This document shows, one piece after another, positions 39,860-51,452 of a stretch of 64,000 nucleotides of DNA (position 1 is the first letter of the stretch; each line of letters starts with the position of its first letter). Source of the stretch: Cupriavidus oxalaticus (GTDB lineage Bacteria; Pseudomonadota; Gammaproteobacteria; Burkholderiales; Burkholderiaceae). The stretch spans positions 2,745,305-2,809,304 of the forward strand of contig NZ_CP069811.1 of the NCBI RefSeq assembly GCF_016894385.1. Reading direction: 5' to 3'. The notes beneath the pieces are model-generated. The model did not search any database, had not been told where the DNA came from, and saw only the letters and a list, made by a program, of their open reading frames with translations. The translations under genes were made by a program, and so were the position numbers.

Positions 39860-42019
39860 TTGCAGCCCGCTTTCCGTCTCACCGCCGGTGCCATCGGCGC
39901 CGCCCTGCTGTTCGCCCTCCCCGCCCACGCCCAGACCGCCGCCACGGCTCCCGCCGCCGGCAGCGCCAGCGCGGAAACCACCCTCAATGCCGTCACGGTG
40001 GTCGGCAACTGGCTCGAAAACGCCGATGAGACCAAGGTGCTGGAGCACCCCGGCGCGCGCACCATCGTCGACCGCGAGACCTTCCAGGAAGCCGGCGCCA
40101 ACAATGTGCGCGAAGTGCTGCGCCGCGTCCCCGGCGTGCAGGTGCAGGAGAACAACGGCACGGGCGGCAGCGATGTGTCGCTGAACGTGGGCGTGCGCGG
40201 CCTGACCGCGCGCCTGTCGCCGCGCTCGACCATCCTGATGGACGGCGTGCCGCTGGCGGTGGCGCCCTATGGCCAGCCGCAGCTGTCGATGGCGCCGCTG
40301 TCGCTGGGCAACCTGGAAAGCATCGACGTGGTGCGCGGCGCCGGTTCGGTGCGCTATGGCCCGCAGAACGTGGGCGGCATCATCAACTTCGCGACGCGGT
40401 CAATCCCGCAGACCTTCGCGGCCGATGCCTCGGTCTCGACCGACCTCTACAGCCACGGCGGCAACGTCAAGACCAACCCGACCGCGTTCATCGGCGGCAC
40501 CAACGACAACGGGCTGGGCGGCGCGCTGCTGTACTCGGGCATCCACGGCAACGGCTATCGCGAGAGCAACGACCACGTCAATATCGACGACCTGCTGCTC
40601 AAGGGCAACTACCGGATCTCGAAGACCGACGAACTGAGCGCGGCCTTCCACTACTACGAAGGCCGGGCCGGCATGCCCGGCGGCCTGACGCCGGCGCAGT
40701 ACGCGGCCGACCCGTTCCAGTCGGTGCGGCCCTACGACAATTTCGACGGCCGCCGCAGCGACTTCAGCCTGAAGTACAGCCACAACGACAACAACCGCAA
40801 GTTCGAGGTGCTGACGTACTACACCGACAGCTTCCGCGGCAGCAATATCGAGCAGCAAGGCACGGGCGCCTCGGCCAACCTGCGCCGCCTGACCTCGGCC
40901 CCGCGCAACTACCATACGTTTGCGATCGAGCCGCGTTACTCGCAGCTGTTCCGCGGCGAGAACATGAGCCATGAGGTCAGCGTCGGCTACCGCTTCCTGC
41001 GCGAAGCCAGCGACGAGAAGGCCTCGCGCACGGTGTTCTACACCCCGGGCACCATCGATCCGACCACGCTGCCGTCGCCGGTGTACCAGTCGCGCACGGG
41101 CGGCACCACCGCCAACGCGGTCTATATCGACGACACCATCAACGTCGGCAGCTGGACCATCACGCCGGGCCTGCGCTACGAGTTCATCCGTTCGTACGTG
41201 TCCGACAACTTCACCGGCGCGCGCAACGATGTCTCGTCCAACGAGCCGCTGCCGTCGCTGGCGGTGATGTACCACGTCAGCGACCAGTGGAAGCTGTTCG
41301 CCAACGCCGGCGTCTCGTTCGGCCCGCTGCAGTACTTCCAGATTGCGCAGACCACCAACGGCCTGACCCCCGAGAAGGCGAAGACCTACGAAATCGGCAC
41401 GCACTTCAACAGCAACGGCTGGGGCGGCGAGCTGACGCTGTTCAATATCGACTTCGACGACGAGCTGCAGCTGCGCGGCGGCACCGGCGGCGCGCCGGAT
41501 GCGTGGACCAACCTCGGCGCGACCACCCACCGCGGCGTGGAATCGTCGCTGCGCTATGACTTCGGCGCGCTCGACAAGTCGCTGGCCGGCCTGTCGGCAT
41601 ACGCGACCTACACCTTCACCGAAGCGACCTACAACCAGGGCAACTTCGCCGGGCGCGACCTGCCGTTCTATTCGCGCCATGTGGCCACGGTGGGCATGCG
41701 CTATGCGCGCAACCGCTGGGCCTTCAATATCGACGGCTATGCGCAGTCCAAGCAGCATTCTCCGGGCGACCCGAGCACGTCGACCACGTACCAGACCGCG
41801 GAGAGCGCCAATGGCGCGCTGGGCGATATCCCGGGCTATGCGCTCTTGAACATGCGCCTGGGCTACGACTTCGGCAAGTCGGCGCAGAACCTGAAGGTGG
41901 CGGTGGGCGTGAAGAACCTGTTCGACAAGCGCTATTTCACGCGCTCCACCGACAACAATGCGGGCAAGTATGTGGGCATGCCGCGGACGTTCTATATCCA
42001 GGCGTCGCTGGCGTATTAA
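39860..42019 (+). CDS. TonB-dependent outer-membrane receptor, FecA/siderophore type
   Basis: The 719-residue protein has a signal peptide (AIGAALLFALPAHAQTA), a plug domain (TIVDRETFQEAGANNVREVL, DVSLNVGVRGLTARLSPRST, GAGSVRYGPQNVGGIINFAT) and a 22-strand barrel ending PRTFYIQASLAY with the C-terminal aromatic. The TonB-box region is around NAVTVVGNW. The start is TTG 39860, preceded by CAGGA at 39849-39853; I see no ATG that preserves the signal peptide. The plug pattern is closest to FecA-type ferric (di)citrate or hydroxamate receptors. No fecIR genes are adjacent. Confidence 0.9.
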   Translation: MQPAFRLTAGAIGAALLFALPAHAQTAATAPAAGSASAETTLNAVTVVGNWLENADETKVLEHPGARTIVDRETFQEAGANNVREVLRRVPGVQVQENNGTGGSDVSLNVGVRGLTARLSPRSTILMDGVPLAVAPYGQPQLSMAPLSLGNLESIDVVRGAGSVRYGPQNVGGIINFATRSIPQTFAADASVSTDLYSHGGNVKTNPTAFIGGTNDNGLGGALLYSGIHGNGYRESNDHVNIDDLLLKGNYRISKTDELSAAFHYYEGRAGMPGGLTPAQYAADPFQSVRPYDNFDGRRSDFSLKYSHNDNNRKFEVLTYYTDSFRGSNIEQQGTGASANLRRLTSAPRNYHTFAIEPRYSQLFRGENMSHEVSVGYRFLREASDEKASRTVFYTPGTIDPTTLPSPVYQSRTGGTTANAVYIDDTINVGSWTITPGLRYEFIRSYVSDNFTGARNDVSSNEPLPSLAVMYHVSDQWKLFANAGVSFGPLQYFQIAQTTNGLTPEKAKTYEIGTHFNSNGWGGELTLFNIDFDDELQLRGGTGGAPDAWTNLGATTHRGVESSLRYDFGALDKSLAGLSAYATYTFTEATYNQGNFAGRDLPFYSRHVATVGMRYARNRWAFNIDGYAQSKQHSPGDPSTSTTYQTAESANGALGDIPGYALLNMRLGYDFGKSAQNLKVAVGVKNLFDKRYFTRSTDNNAGKYVGMPRTFYIQASLAY

Positions 42020-42038
42020 GCAGGCGCAAACACCCGAA

Positions 42039-42072
42039 TGCAAAACGGCTCGCCTTGGCGAGCCGTTTTGCA
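42039..42072. terminator. Perfect bidirectional terminator between TonB receptor and prfC
   Basis: A 16-bp perfect stem TGCAAAACGGCTCGCC pairs with its complement across a two-base TT. The A-run and T-run within the stem serve both strands, matching the two convergent genes that flank it. Confidence 0.92.
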
Positions 42073-42090
42073 TTGTCAGCGCCGGGATCG

Positions 42091-43704
<1,614 letters not shown>

Positions 43705-43828
43705 GGAATCTGGCTGGGAATAGGTAGAGGGAACAGAGGTGCGGCATGAGCCGGCACCCGGACCGGCGCCGCCGCAGGCGGCACTACGCCGGGCCATGCG
43801 GGACTTACGGAAGGAATGGGGCGCTATT

Positions 43829-44845
43829 TTACCGGTTCGCGGGCCAGGCCGGGGGTTTGCCTTCGCCCTTGCCATCCCCCTCCCCGCCCATGCCCGGCAC
43901 GCCGCGCAGGCTGCCGAACTGCAGCGCGTACTGGCGCGTCAGCTCGGCACCGAAGAAGAAAATCTGCGCCGAGTAGTAGATCCACAGCATCAGCGCCACC
44001 ACCGAACCCGCCGCGCCGTATGAGGAGGCCACGGCACTATTCCCCAGATAGAGGCCGATCAGCCGCTTGCCCACCGAGAACAGCAGTGCGGTAATGATGG
44101 CGCCCATGGTCACGTCGCGCCAGGCGATGCGCGCGTTGGGCAGCATCTTGAAGATCACGGCGAACAGCGCGGTCACGACCGCAAAGGAAAACGCCGTCGA
44201 GATCACGTCGGCCACCGGGGCGAACCAGGATTGCGTCCACAGCTGGCCCCAGATGCGCTCGACCACCGCCAGCGCGGCGTTGACGATCAGCGACACCAGC
44301 AGCATGAACGCCAGCACCAGCACCAGGCTGAACGACAGCAACCGCGCGCGCAGCAGCGTCTGCCAGCCGGCGGTCTTGGGCACCGGCACATGCCAGATGT
44401 CGTCGAGGCTGCTCTTGAGCTCGGCAAAGGCGCTGGTGGCACCGACAAACAGGATGCCCATGGCGATCAGCGCGGCCATGCCGCTGCCGCCGGCGCGGTG
44501 CGTGGCGGCCAGGATCTGCTGGATCGCGGTGGCGCCCTGTTCGCCGACCAGTCCTTCGATCTGCGTGAAGATCTCGCCGCGCGCCGCCTCGGCGCCGAAG
44601 AACAGCCCGGCGATCGAGATCACCAGCACCAGGATCGGCGCCAGCGAGAACAGCATGTAGAAGGACAGCGCCGCACCCTTGCTGGCGGCGCGGTGGTCGA
44701 ACCAGGAGGCGACCGCCGCGGTGACCACGCGCAGCGTGCGCGCGCCGGTGTGGCGGTCCGGCAGCCAGTGAGGGCGGCGGGATCGCGGCTGCGGGGGAGC
44801 GCTGCGCGGGGACGATGCTGGTCGGTGTTCGGTGTTGTCGTTCAC
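43829..44845 (-). CDS. YihY/BrkB-family inner-membrane protein
   Basis: This is a 338-residue protein with six transmembrane helices. [20 protein letters not shown] and [20 protein letters not shown] are the family landmarks (the YGAAGS motif). The start is GTG 44845. The first 45 residues are charged and Pro-rich. The family was once called RNase BN by error; the true function is unclear. It lies 124 bp from prfC. Confidence 0.9.
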   Translation of the reverse strand: MNDNTEHRPASSPRSAPPQPRSRRPHWLPDRHTGARTLRVVTAAVASWFDHRAASKGAALSFYMLFSLAPILVLVISIAGLFFGAEAARGEIFTQIEGLVGEQGATAIQQILAATHRAGGSGMAALIAMGILFVGATSAFAELKSSLDDIWHVPVPKTAGWQTLLRARLLSFSLVLVLAFMLLVSLIVNAALAVVERIWGQLWTQSWFAPVADVISTAFSFAVVTALFAVIFKMLPNARIAWRDVTMGAIITALLFSVGKRLIGLYLGNSAVASSYGAAGSVVALMLWIYYSAQIFFFGAELTRQYALQFGSLRGVPGMGGEGDGKGEGKPPAWPANR

Positions 44846-45070
44846 GGCCTTGGGTTTGCCCGGTTGGGGGCCCTGGTACGCAGGGATAGGGTAACCGGAA
44901 CGCCTGGCGCGAGCGGCCGCGGGACGCTCCGGCAGCGAGGGGGCTTGCGTTCATCATACTGCGCATCGCGCGGCTTGCCCAAGCGGCACCCCTGAGGCGA
45001 CCTGCTACAGTAAGACCAGGCACACCTGCCGGCGCATCCTGTGCCAGCGCGCCGGCGCAAGGAGGCATCC

Positions 45071-45253
45071 GTGACCCGTTTCCTCTCCGCACGACCGGTG
45101 GCCGCCATGCTCGTGATCGGGATGCTGGGCGTTGCCGGCTGCGAGCGCAGCCAGCCCGGGCCCAAACCCATCTCAGGCACTGCCACGACCTCGTCCCCCG
45201 CCGTCGCTCCCTCCGTGCCGGCGGCCCCCAGCCCGCCAGGCCAGGCTCGCTGA
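45071..45253 (+). CDS. Small lipoprotein
   Basis: This is a 60-residue predicted lipoprotein. The signal segment AMLVIGMLGVAG is followed by the lipobox Cys (LGVAGC). The mature tail is Ser/Pro/Ala-rich and disordered. The start is GTG 45071 with AAGGAGG at 45058-45064. Function is unknown. Confidence 0.68.
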   Translation: MTRFLSARPVAAMLVIGMLGVAGCERSQPGPKPISGTATTSSPAVAPSVPAAPSPPGQAR

Positions 45254-45762
45254 CGATCGATTCGTGGCAGTCGCTGCCCCGCCGTTACCGTCGGGGACGC
45301 CCGCAGCGTACCCGTTTCTGCGTACTGCGCCGTGCGTCGCCGGGGCGCGGCGCGGGCAGCGCGCCTACCGGTCTTCAGGACCCTGTGTTCCGGGGCGTGG
45401 TGTTCCCCACTGTTACGCCAATGCAAGGCTGATGTAACTCCGGTTTCAAACATGCAACCCGGTGCAGTGCGGCGGATGCGCCGCTGCCGGGGCGCGCTAT
45501 CCCGCACCCCGCGTAGGTGTCAGGCGGCCATGCCGGCACATGCGCGCCCCCGGCCGGCGGTGGCGCTCGCCGCACGCGTTGCAACGGCGAAACCAAATGG
45601 TCCCGTGGCGCCGCCGCGGCCGCGCACGGCGCGGTCGGGCGGGCCGCAAACCCGCATGGCGCAAGCCTTTGCGGCCATTGGCACACTTGTCGCTCAGCAT
45701 CCGCAGGGACGCCGTGCGCGTCCGGACCATCGACCAGCCACTACTGCGGAGAGAGACCAGCC
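45254..45762. other. Intergenic region with one iteron
   Basis: This stretch of 509 bp has no gene I can support. Several open frames exist but are Arg/Pro-rich translations of GC-rich DNA. It contains the iteron at 45306-45322. Confidence 0.5.
45306..45322 (-). repeat. Outlying iteron downstream of the small lipoprotein
   Basis: GCGTACCCGTTTCTGCG is a perfect minus-strand copy, intergenic, 6.3 kb from the first origin iteron. Confidence 0.9.
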
Positions 45763-45999
45763 ATGCGTCAACCGCCTTCACGCATGACGGCGCGCCGGCG
45801 CTCATACCGGTTGGCGGGCCCCCCGCCTTCGGTGACTGACCTGCTTTCGCCGCCACTGCTGCCCTACCCGCGCGCGCGGGTCGAGCCGGCACCACTGGCC
45901 ACGGCCAGCGCAACGTGCCCCGGCGGAGCGCGCCGGGCCAGGGGTCCGGCCTGCACGCGCGCGGCCTGCAGGCACCAGGCAGGAAGGCGGCGCGCCTGA
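45763..45999 (+). CDS. Possible small hypothetical protein
   Basis: This 78-residue frame starts MRQPPSRMTARRRSYRLAGP and has a purine-rich GAGAGAGA at 45749-45756 as a possible ribosome site. Composition is Arg/Pro/Ala-rich and I see no family. It may be spurious. Confidence 0.3.
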   Translation: MRQPPSRMTARRRSYRLAGPPPSVTDLLSPPLLPYPRARVEPAPLATASATCPGGARRARGPACTRAACRHQAGRRRA

Positions 46000-46102
46000 C
46001 GGGAAGCTGGTGCGGAATCAAGCGGGCATGCCGGCCGGCGTGTCCGCACGAATTTGTGCTCCGTCCCCCGGCGGGCACTTTTTTCCACAAGGAGGAGACG
46101 CC

Positions 46103-46510
46103 ATGAAAGCCGCAAACCCCGCCGCAGGCGTGCTGGCCGCCCTGGCGGTCTTCTCGGCCCCTGCCGTGGCAGCCAGCTATGCCTGGTTCGATCGTCCCGA
46201 CGACGCCAGCGCCAACAGCCATGCGGCGGTCAGCAATGACGTCTATGTGCGCGGCTTCGGCTGGGCCTGGGGCGAGCTGCATATGCAGCAGGACACCTCG
46301 CCAGGCGCGGGCGCACCTGCGGCGCCGCAAGGCGGCCGGCAGGCGCGCGACTACCCGGACCGGCGCGACGCGCCGCCGTGGCTGCAACGGGATGACAACG
46401 GCCCGCCGCGCATGCCGCGCGGCAAGATCAGCATGAACCTCGCGGCCGCCCCGGCGGATGGGGCCATTGGCGGAAGCGGGGCCGGCCAGCCCCGCGCGGT
46501 TGCGCGCTGA
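46103..46510 (+). CDS. Hypothetical secreted protein
   Basis: This is a 135-residue protein with a clear signal peptide (AGVLAALAVFSAPAVAASY, cleavage after AVA near residue 24). The start ATG at 46103 has AAGGAGGAG at 46089-46097. The mature part contains SYAWFDRPDDASANSHAAVS and GFGWAWGELHMQQD, followed by a Gly/Pro/Asp-rich tail that is likely disordered. Family and function are unknown. Confidence 0.68.
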   Translation: MKAANPAAGVLAALAVFSAPAVAASYAWFDRPDDASANSHAAVSNDVYVRGFGWAWGELHMQQDTSPGAGAPAAPQGGRQARDYPDRRDAPPWLQRDDNGPPRMPRGKISMNLAAAPADGAIGGSGAGQPRAVAR

Positions 46511-46647
46511 CGTGCCAGCGGGCACGAGGAAAGGCGGAACCGGCGAGCGGACGTCGGCGGTTCCCCTTTCCTGTGGCGCGCTGCCTGGTGTGCAACGACA
46601 TGGCACGCAAGCGCGGCGACCGGCGCCTGCGCAGCCACCCTTGCCGC

Positions 46648-48015
46648 TTACTCGCCGGCGGCGGGCTGGCTTTCCACGCGGATATTGTGCTTATGCATCA
46701 GCCGGTACAAGGTCACGCGCGACACGTTGAGTTCGCGCGCGGCCGGCACCACATGGAAGCCATGGCTGGCCATCACGTTGCGGATCGCCTCGCGCTCGGC
46801 CTCCTCGCGGATCGCGTCCAGGGTCTTGCGCGGCAGTTCGGCACCGCCGTGCAGCTGCAGGTCCTCGGCCGTGATCTTGCGGTTGTCGGTCATCACGATG
46901 GCGCGGCGCACGCGGTTGATCAGCTCGCGCACGTTGCCCGGCCACGCGTACTGCATCATGGCCTGGGTCGCGCATGCCGAGAAGCCGCGGATGCGCCGGT
47001 GCGCCTCGTGCCCGTGCTCGGCCAGCACGGCGTTGGCTAGCTGGAGGATGTCCTCGCCGCGCTCGCGCAGCGGCGGAATGCTCAGCGTCAGCACGCACAG
47101 CCGGTGGAACAGGTCGGAGCGGAAGCGTCCGTCGCCCTGCGCGGCCACCAGGTCCACGTGCGTGGCCGAGATGATGCGCAGGTTCAACGGGATCGACTGA
47201 TGCCCGCCCAGGCGCGTGATGGTGCCCTGCTGCAGGAAGCGCAGCAGCGCCACCTGGCTTTCCAGCGGCAGGTCGCCGATCTCGTCGAGAAACAGCGTGC
47301 CGCCCTGCGCCTGCTCGATCCAGCCGATCTTGCGCTGGTTGGCGCCGGTGAACGCGCCCTTCTCGTAGCCGAACAGTTCCGACTGCACCAGGTGCGAGGG
47401 GATGGCGCCGCAGTTGATGGCGATGAACGGCCCCTTGCGCCGGCTCGAGGCATCGTGGATCGCCTGCGCGGCCAGTTCCTTGCCGGTGCCGGATTCGCCG
47501 GAGATGAATACCGGCGCCTCGTTGTGCGCCACCTTGGCCAGCGAGCGGAACATGGCGCGCATGGCCGCGCACTCGCCGATCATGGTGCCGCGCGACGCCG
47601 TCTCCTGCACGCGCGCGCCATGCAGCGACGCCATGCCATGCGCGTGCTTGAGCGTATAGATCAGCTCCTCTACCGAGAACGGCGTGCGCACGTAGTCCAC
47701 GCAGTAGTCGCGGATCAGCCGGCGCACGCGCTCGTCGGCAAGCATCGCGTCGCAGGTGATGGCCACCCAGGTGACATGCAGATGCTGCAGCGCGAGTTCG
47801 AGCTGGCCGAGCTCGGCATCGCTGTATTCCGCCTGCAGGTCGATCACGCCAGCGGTGGGCGGGCTCGCGCGCACCACGCGTTCGACATCGCGGATCTGCT
47901 GCACGCGGCGCAGTTCCCATCCCGGCCCGAAGCTGGACGGGTCAAAACCAAAATCTTCATGACGCGACACGACCACGATCTGCGCAGTGCGTGACGCCTT
48001 GCACAGTCGGTCCAT
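46648..48015 (-). CDS. Sigma-54-dependent activator with degenerate receiver (VpsR-like)
   Basis: This 455-residue enhancer-binding protein has an N-terminal domain (1-125) resembling a receiver but without a normal DD/D/K phosphorylation set. It has an AAA+ domain (about 150-370: Walker A GESGTGKE, sigma-54 loop GAFTGA, Walker [14 protein letters not shown]) and a Fis-type HTH ([20 protein letters not shown]). Similar proteins (VpsR, Bcam1349) respond to c-di-GMP and drive exopolysaccharide genes. The start is ATG 48015 with GGGAG upstream. An in-frame GTG at 48144 would overlap the stop of the upstream gene as GTGA and is a real alternative. Confidence 0.9.
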   Translation of the reverse strand: MDRLCKASRTAQIVVVSRHEDFGFDPSSFGPGWELRRVQQIRDVERVVRASPPTAGVIDLQAEYSDAELGQLELALQHLHVTWVAITCDAMLADERVRRLIRDYCVDYVRTPFSVEELIYTLKHAHGMASLHGARVQETASRGTMIGECAAMRAMFRSLAKVAHNEAPVFISGESGTGKELAAQAIHDASSRRKGPFIAINCGAIPSHLVQSELFGYEKGAFTGANQRKIGWIEQAQGGTLFLDEIGDLPLESQVALLRFLQQGTITRLGGHQSIPLNLRIISATHVDLVAAQGDGRFRSDLFHRLCVLTLSIPPLRERGEDILQLANAVLAEHGHEAHRRIRGFSACATQAMMQYAWPGNVRELINRVRRAIVMTDNRKITAEDLQLHGGAELPRKTLDAIREEAEREAIRNVMASHGFHVVPAARELNVSRVTLYRLMHKHNIRVESQPAAGE

Positions 48016-48140
48016 CACGATCTCCCGGACGTTTGGCTTGTTCTTGGTTCCGGCACCGGTGGACCGCGCGGGGGCCTGTGGCCCTGGCACGGACTGGGGC
48101 TGGACTGGCTGCGGGTTGGCGCCCGCGAGCAACGTCGGTA

Positions 48141-48614
48141 TCACGAGGTGGACAGACTGCGGGACGGCTCTTCGGGCGCGGCAAGATAGCCGCTGCCCCC
48201 CTGGAGCTGTTCGCGGATGCGTCGCCGCACCGCCTCCTTCTCACGCATCAGCTCTACGCGCGGTGCCTCGGGCGTCTGTCCGGAGTACTGGTAGTAGAGC
48301 GACTTGTAGGTGAGCTGGCTCAGGATCCATTCCTGCAGCATGGCACGCTGGCGTGCCAGCTCGCCCTCCAGCAGGCGATGGCGGCGCAGCAGGTTTTCTA
48401 CCGCGGCACGGGCGTTGTCGCTGAGCGCGCTGTCGTCGGCCAGCAGGGCCGCCACGTCGGCAGCGGCGCTGTCATGGCTGGCGCGGTTTGCGGGCGCTTC
48501 GCCTGCGGCTTCCCCCAGAGCAGCCCAGGCGTGGTGAATGGATCGGCTGGTGGATCGGCTTATAGACTCCCTGACGGGCCCGATGGCGGGTCGCCGGATC
48601 TCTCCTGCGGTCAT
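48141..48614 (-). CDS. Hypothetical coiled-coil protein upstream of the sigma-54 activator
   Basis: This 157-residue protein starts at ATG 48614 (MTAGEIRRPAIGPVRESISR). The central part is helical (SDNARAAVENLLRRHRLLEG, ARQRAMLQEWILSQLTYKS), with a short C-terminal basic helix. The family is not recognised. It ends where the possible GTG start of the activator begins (GTGA, 48141-48144), so the two genes form a pair; it might be a partner or adaptor of the activator. Confidence 0.62.
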   Translation of the reverse strand: MTAGEIRRPAIGPVRESISRSTSRSIHHAWAALGEAAGEAPANRASHDSAAADVAALLADDSALSDNARAAVENLLRRHRLLEGELARQRAMLQEWILSQLTYKSLYYQYSGQTPEAPRVELMREKEAVRRRIREQLQGGSGYLAAPEEPSRSLSTS

Positions 48615-48936
48615 GATTATCCCCGTTGAACAACATCCCCCGGCACTACACGTCTGCGGATACCACTTGTCAGTCTTGGAATTATTTGTGTCTGCGTGGC
48701 GCACGTGTTTTCCGCACGCTCCCTGGTCGTGGCCCTGCCGCCTTGTCCTGGCGGTCTCATCCGAACTGTCCCCGGACTGGCGGACGGCGCCAACGCGCGC
48801 TCGGTGTGCTCCGGCAATCCAGCCGCATGCCCCGGAGTCAAGAAGGGGCGCCTTGCCGCGCCCCTCTTTGCCACGCCTATAGTTCAGTGCATTTGGGGCG
48901 GTTTGTCCAGCCCTGAGTGGGTGACTTACAACCAAT

Positions 48937-48954
48937 CTCATACTTTGGTATGAG
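48937..48954. repeat. Short inverted repeat CTCATAC-TTTG-GTATGAG
   Basis: A perfect 7-bp stem with a 4-nt loop and no T-run, so it is more like an operator than a terminator. It lies 323 bp from the hypothetical gene start and upstream of the iteron group. Confidence 0.6.
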
Positions 48955-49024
48955 CCGGCCTGCACACCGTCAGTTTGGCTCGTCGGAAGCGGTTTTCGGG
49001 CTTGATCCGTGACAGATTTGAGAC

Positions 49025-49060
49025 CGAATTTCGCGCCAAATTTCGGACTAAGTTTCGGAC
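49025..49060. repeat. Three imperfect 12-bp tandem copies (AAATTTCGGACT type)
   Basis: GAATTTCGCGCC, AAATTTCGGACT and AAGTTTCGGACC follow each other directly. They lie 55 bp before the iteron at 49116. Confidence 0.7.
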
Positions 49061-49115
49061 CGGACGCTGCCCGCCTGTTGTGCCGCCGGCCCGCTGTTTC
49101 CACGCCCGGATGGTA

Positions 49116-49293
49116 CGCAGAAACAGGTACGCTTTCGCACCCCGAACGGGTGATGGCAGGACTCTCTCTAGCACGCGTGACCGCTGCGCGAGGCGGTATC
49201 GCCCGCGGCAAGGCACATCGAATCGCAGCCCGCAGAAACAGGTACGCTGCGAACGCTCGTGCGGTCCGCGGCGGCACGCAGAAACGGGTACGC
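49116..49293 (+). repeat. Outlying iteron cluster, 2.3 kb from the origin array
   Basis: Three perfect plus-strand iterons lie at 49116-49132, 49231-49247 and 49277-49293, in the spacer downstream of the purine permease gene. Confidence 0.93.
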
Positions 49294-49399
49294 TTGCGCG
49301 CGTTCCGGCATTCCGACCTTCCGGCGATGAAGCAACGGGCTGCGCGATAAAGAATGGGCGGCCTGTGCCGCCCGCGTCTGCCCTTGCCGCCAGGAATGC

Positions 49400-50764
49400 T
49401 CAGTGGCCCGGCAGGTAATAGAACTTGAAGACAAAGACCGCGGCGATGATCCAGACCATCACCGGCACGCTGCGCGCGCGCCCCGTCAGCAGCTTGAGTG
49501 CCGCGTAGCTGATGAAGCCGAACGCCACCCCGTTCGCGACCGAGTACGTGAAGGGCATGCCCAGCGCGGTCATGACCGCCGGCACGACTTCGGTGACGTC
49601 GTTCCAATCGATCTCCAGCAGCTCGCGCAACATCAGGCAGGACACATACAGCAGCGCCGGCGCGGTGGCGTAGGCCGGAACCGTGCCCGCCAGCGGCGCG
49701 ATGAACAGCGCCGCCAGGAACAGCACCGCCACCGTCACCGCGGTCAGCCCCGTGCGCCCGCCGGCCTGCACGCCGGAAGCGCTTTCGATATACGCAGTCG
49801 TCGACGACGTGCCGAGGAACGAGCCGGCCATGATCGCGGTGCTGTCGGCCATCAGCGCCTTGTTCAGCCGGTCCATGCGGCCGGCCTTGAGCAGGCCGGC
49901 GCGGTTGGCCACGCCCATCAGCGTGCCGGTGGCATCGAACAGCTCGACCAGGAAGAACACCAGCACGACATTGATGATGCCGATCGACAGCGCCGCCGAG
50001 ATATCGAGCTTCAGCAGCGTCGGGCTCAGCGAAGGCGGTGCCGAAAACACGCCGTGGAAGGTATTGCCGGCAAAGGCGAAGCTCAGCAGCGTGGTCAGCA
50101 GGATGCCGATCAGGATCGCGCCCTTCACGCGCAGGTGGTCCAGCGCGACGATCGCGAAGAAGCCGACGATGGCCAGCACCGCCGGGGGCTGGTGCAGGTC
50201 GCCGAGGGTGACCAGCGTCGCCGGGCTCGCGGCCACGATGCCGGCATTCTTCAGCGCGACGATCGCCAGGAACAAGCCGATGCCCGCGGTGATCGCCACG
50301 CGGATGGAATGCGGGATGCCGTTGACGATCATTTCGCGCACGCGGAACAGCGTCACCAGCAGGAACAGGCAGCCAGAGATAAAGACCGCGCCCAGCGCCG
50401 CCTCCCACGGAAAGCCCATGCCCTTCACCACGGTATAGGCAAAGTACGCGTTCAGGCCCATGCCGGGCGCCATCGCGATCGGGTAGTTGGCATAGAACCC
50501 CATGATCAGCGTACCGATCGCCGCGGCCAGGCAGGTGGCGACGAAGACCGCGTCCTTGGGCATGCCGGCATCGCCCAGGATCGACGGATTGACGAAGAGG
50601 ATGTACGCCATCGTCAGGAAGGTGGTGATGCCGGCGAGGACCTCGGTGCGGACGTCGGTCTGGTGCTCGCGCAGCTTGAACAGGCGCTCGAGCAGAGCCG
50701 GCTGGCCGCGCGAGGGATTGGCGGAAGGCGTACCCGGCTTGGAAGCGGGTTCCGGCATCGACAT
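49400..50764 (-). CDS. NCS2 purine permease (AzgA/GhxP-like hypoxanthine/guanine type)
   Basis: This 454-residue transporter has the AzgA-subfamily features RTEVLAGITTFLTMAYILFV, NPSILGDAGMPKDAVFVATC, MGFYANYPIAMAPGMGLNAY and SFLGTSSTTAYIESASGVQA. It imports purine bases by proton symport. The start ATG at 50764 (MSMPEPASKPG) has CCAGGAGAC just upstream; the frame is open further to 50893. No purine riboswitch was recognised in the leader, though I cannot fold it. Confidence 0.92.
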   Translation of the reverse strand: MSMPEPASKPGTPSANPSRGQPALLERLFKLREHQTDVRTEVLAGITTFLTMAYILFVNPSILGDAGMPKDAVFVATCLAAAIGTLIMGFYANYPIAMAPGMGLNAYFAYTVVKGMGFPWEAALGAVFISGCLFLLVTLFRVREMIVNGIPHSIRVAITAGIGLFLAIVALKNAGIVAASPATLVTLGDLHQPPAVLAIVGFFAIVALDHLRVKGAILIGILLTTLLSFAFAGNTFHGVFSAPPSLSPTLLKLDISAALSIGIINVVLVFFLVELFDATGTLMGVANRAGLLKAGRMDRLNKALMADSTAIMAGSFLGTSSTTAYIESASGVQAGGRTGLTAVTVAVLFLAALFIAPLAGTVPAYATAPALLYVSCLMLRELLEIDWNDVTEVVPAVMTALGMPFTYSVANGVAFGFISYAALKLLTGRARSVPVMVWIIAAVFVFKFYYLPGH

Positions 50765-51182
50765 GACTAAGTCTCCTGGTATCGTTATCGTGTCCGCGGC
50801 AGGCATGCCGGCGCGGCCGTAGCCGCGTGGTGCGCCACCATGCGGCATGGCGTACTCTCGTCCAGCATGGGCCGGATACGCCACGGCGCACACGCATAGG
50901 CGATATAAAAAAGGCGTGATGATCCCACAGCGGATACCGGGCGCACAGGGACTTCGCGGGGCGCCTAGCCGCGCCCGCGTGGCCGGCTCGGGGCTGCCCC
51001 CAACTTGACGCTGGCTCCAATCCCCCGTATAAACCCGGCTAGATTCAAGCGACGAGGCAACAGTTCATTCGTTAGCCACCGTCTGGTACTTCGGTTGTCC
51101 ATGGTGTCCTTTCCTTGAGTTCCCCTGTCGGCTGGCGCGTGCGCCATGCGACGTTTTATATCCTTTTTCTGGAAAGCAAATC
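50765..51182. promoter_or_regulatory. Divergent leader region of purine permease and cspA
   Basis: This 418-bp region carries the permease promoter on the left and probably a long 5' leader for the cold-shock gene on the right, as is usual for csp mRNAs. No gene is recognised. A -10-like TATATCC lies near 51157. Confidence 0.4.
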
Positions 51183-51386
51183 ATGCAAACCGGTATCGTC
51201 AAGTGGTTCAACGACGCCAAGGGTTTCGGCTTCATCAAGCCGGACGCAGGTGGTGACGACCTCTTCGCCCACTTCTCGGAAATCCGTGCCGACGGCTTCA
51301 AGTCGCTGCAGGAAAACCAGCGCGTGCAGTTCGAAGTCAAGAACGGCCCGAAGGGCCTGCAGGCAGCGAACATCACCCCGCTGTAA
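51183..51386 (+). CDS. cspA: Cold-shock protein (CspA family), origin-left copy
   Basis: This 67-residue OB-fold protein has the RNA-binding motifs KGFGFI (RNP1) and DLFAHFSEI (RNP2). It starts [20 protein letters not shown]. It is an RNA chaperone, not necessarily cold-induced in beta-proteobacteria. It lies immediately before the iteron region, and a second csp gene lies on the other side of repA. Confidence 0.96.
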   Translation: MQTGIVKWFNDAKGFGFIKPDAGGDDLFAHFSEIRADGFKSLQENQRVQFEVKNGPKGLQAANITPL

Positions 51387-51427
51387 GCGTTGCCCAGGGC
51401 GCGCCGTGTGCGCGCCACGCAACTGAA

Positions 51428-51452
51428 GAACCCCGCCTCGGCGGGGTTTTTT
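51428..51452 (+). terminator. Rho-independent terminator of cspA
   Basis: Stem CCCCGCC / GGCGGGG with a 2-nt loop, followed by TTTTTT. It isolates the origin region from cspA transcription. Confidence 0.93.

Larger units (their letters stand above)
48615..49399. other. Intergenic region with hairpin, short repeats and three iterons
   Basis: This is 785 bp with no supported gene. It contains an 18-nt hairpin at 48937-48954, a three-copy 12-bp repeat at 49025-49060 and perfect plus-strand iterons at 49116, 49231 and 49277. Open frames across it are shadows of the repeats. Confidence 0.6.

Noticed and set aside
45332..45787. Overlapping open frames after the small lipoprotein gene as protein-coding
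   Set aside because: Their products are Arg/Pro-rich and without family features, and one crosses an iteron; only the frame from 45763 is listed, at low confidence.
48938..49218. Open frame on the minus strand with repeated RNLVRNLARN peptide
   Set aside because: The repeat is the translation of the 12-bp DNA repeat, and the frame runs through two iterons; no coding evidence.
50765..51182. Purine riboswitch in the permease leader
   Set aside because: I could not find the conserved three-way-junction loops by eye; a covariance-model search would be needed to claim it.
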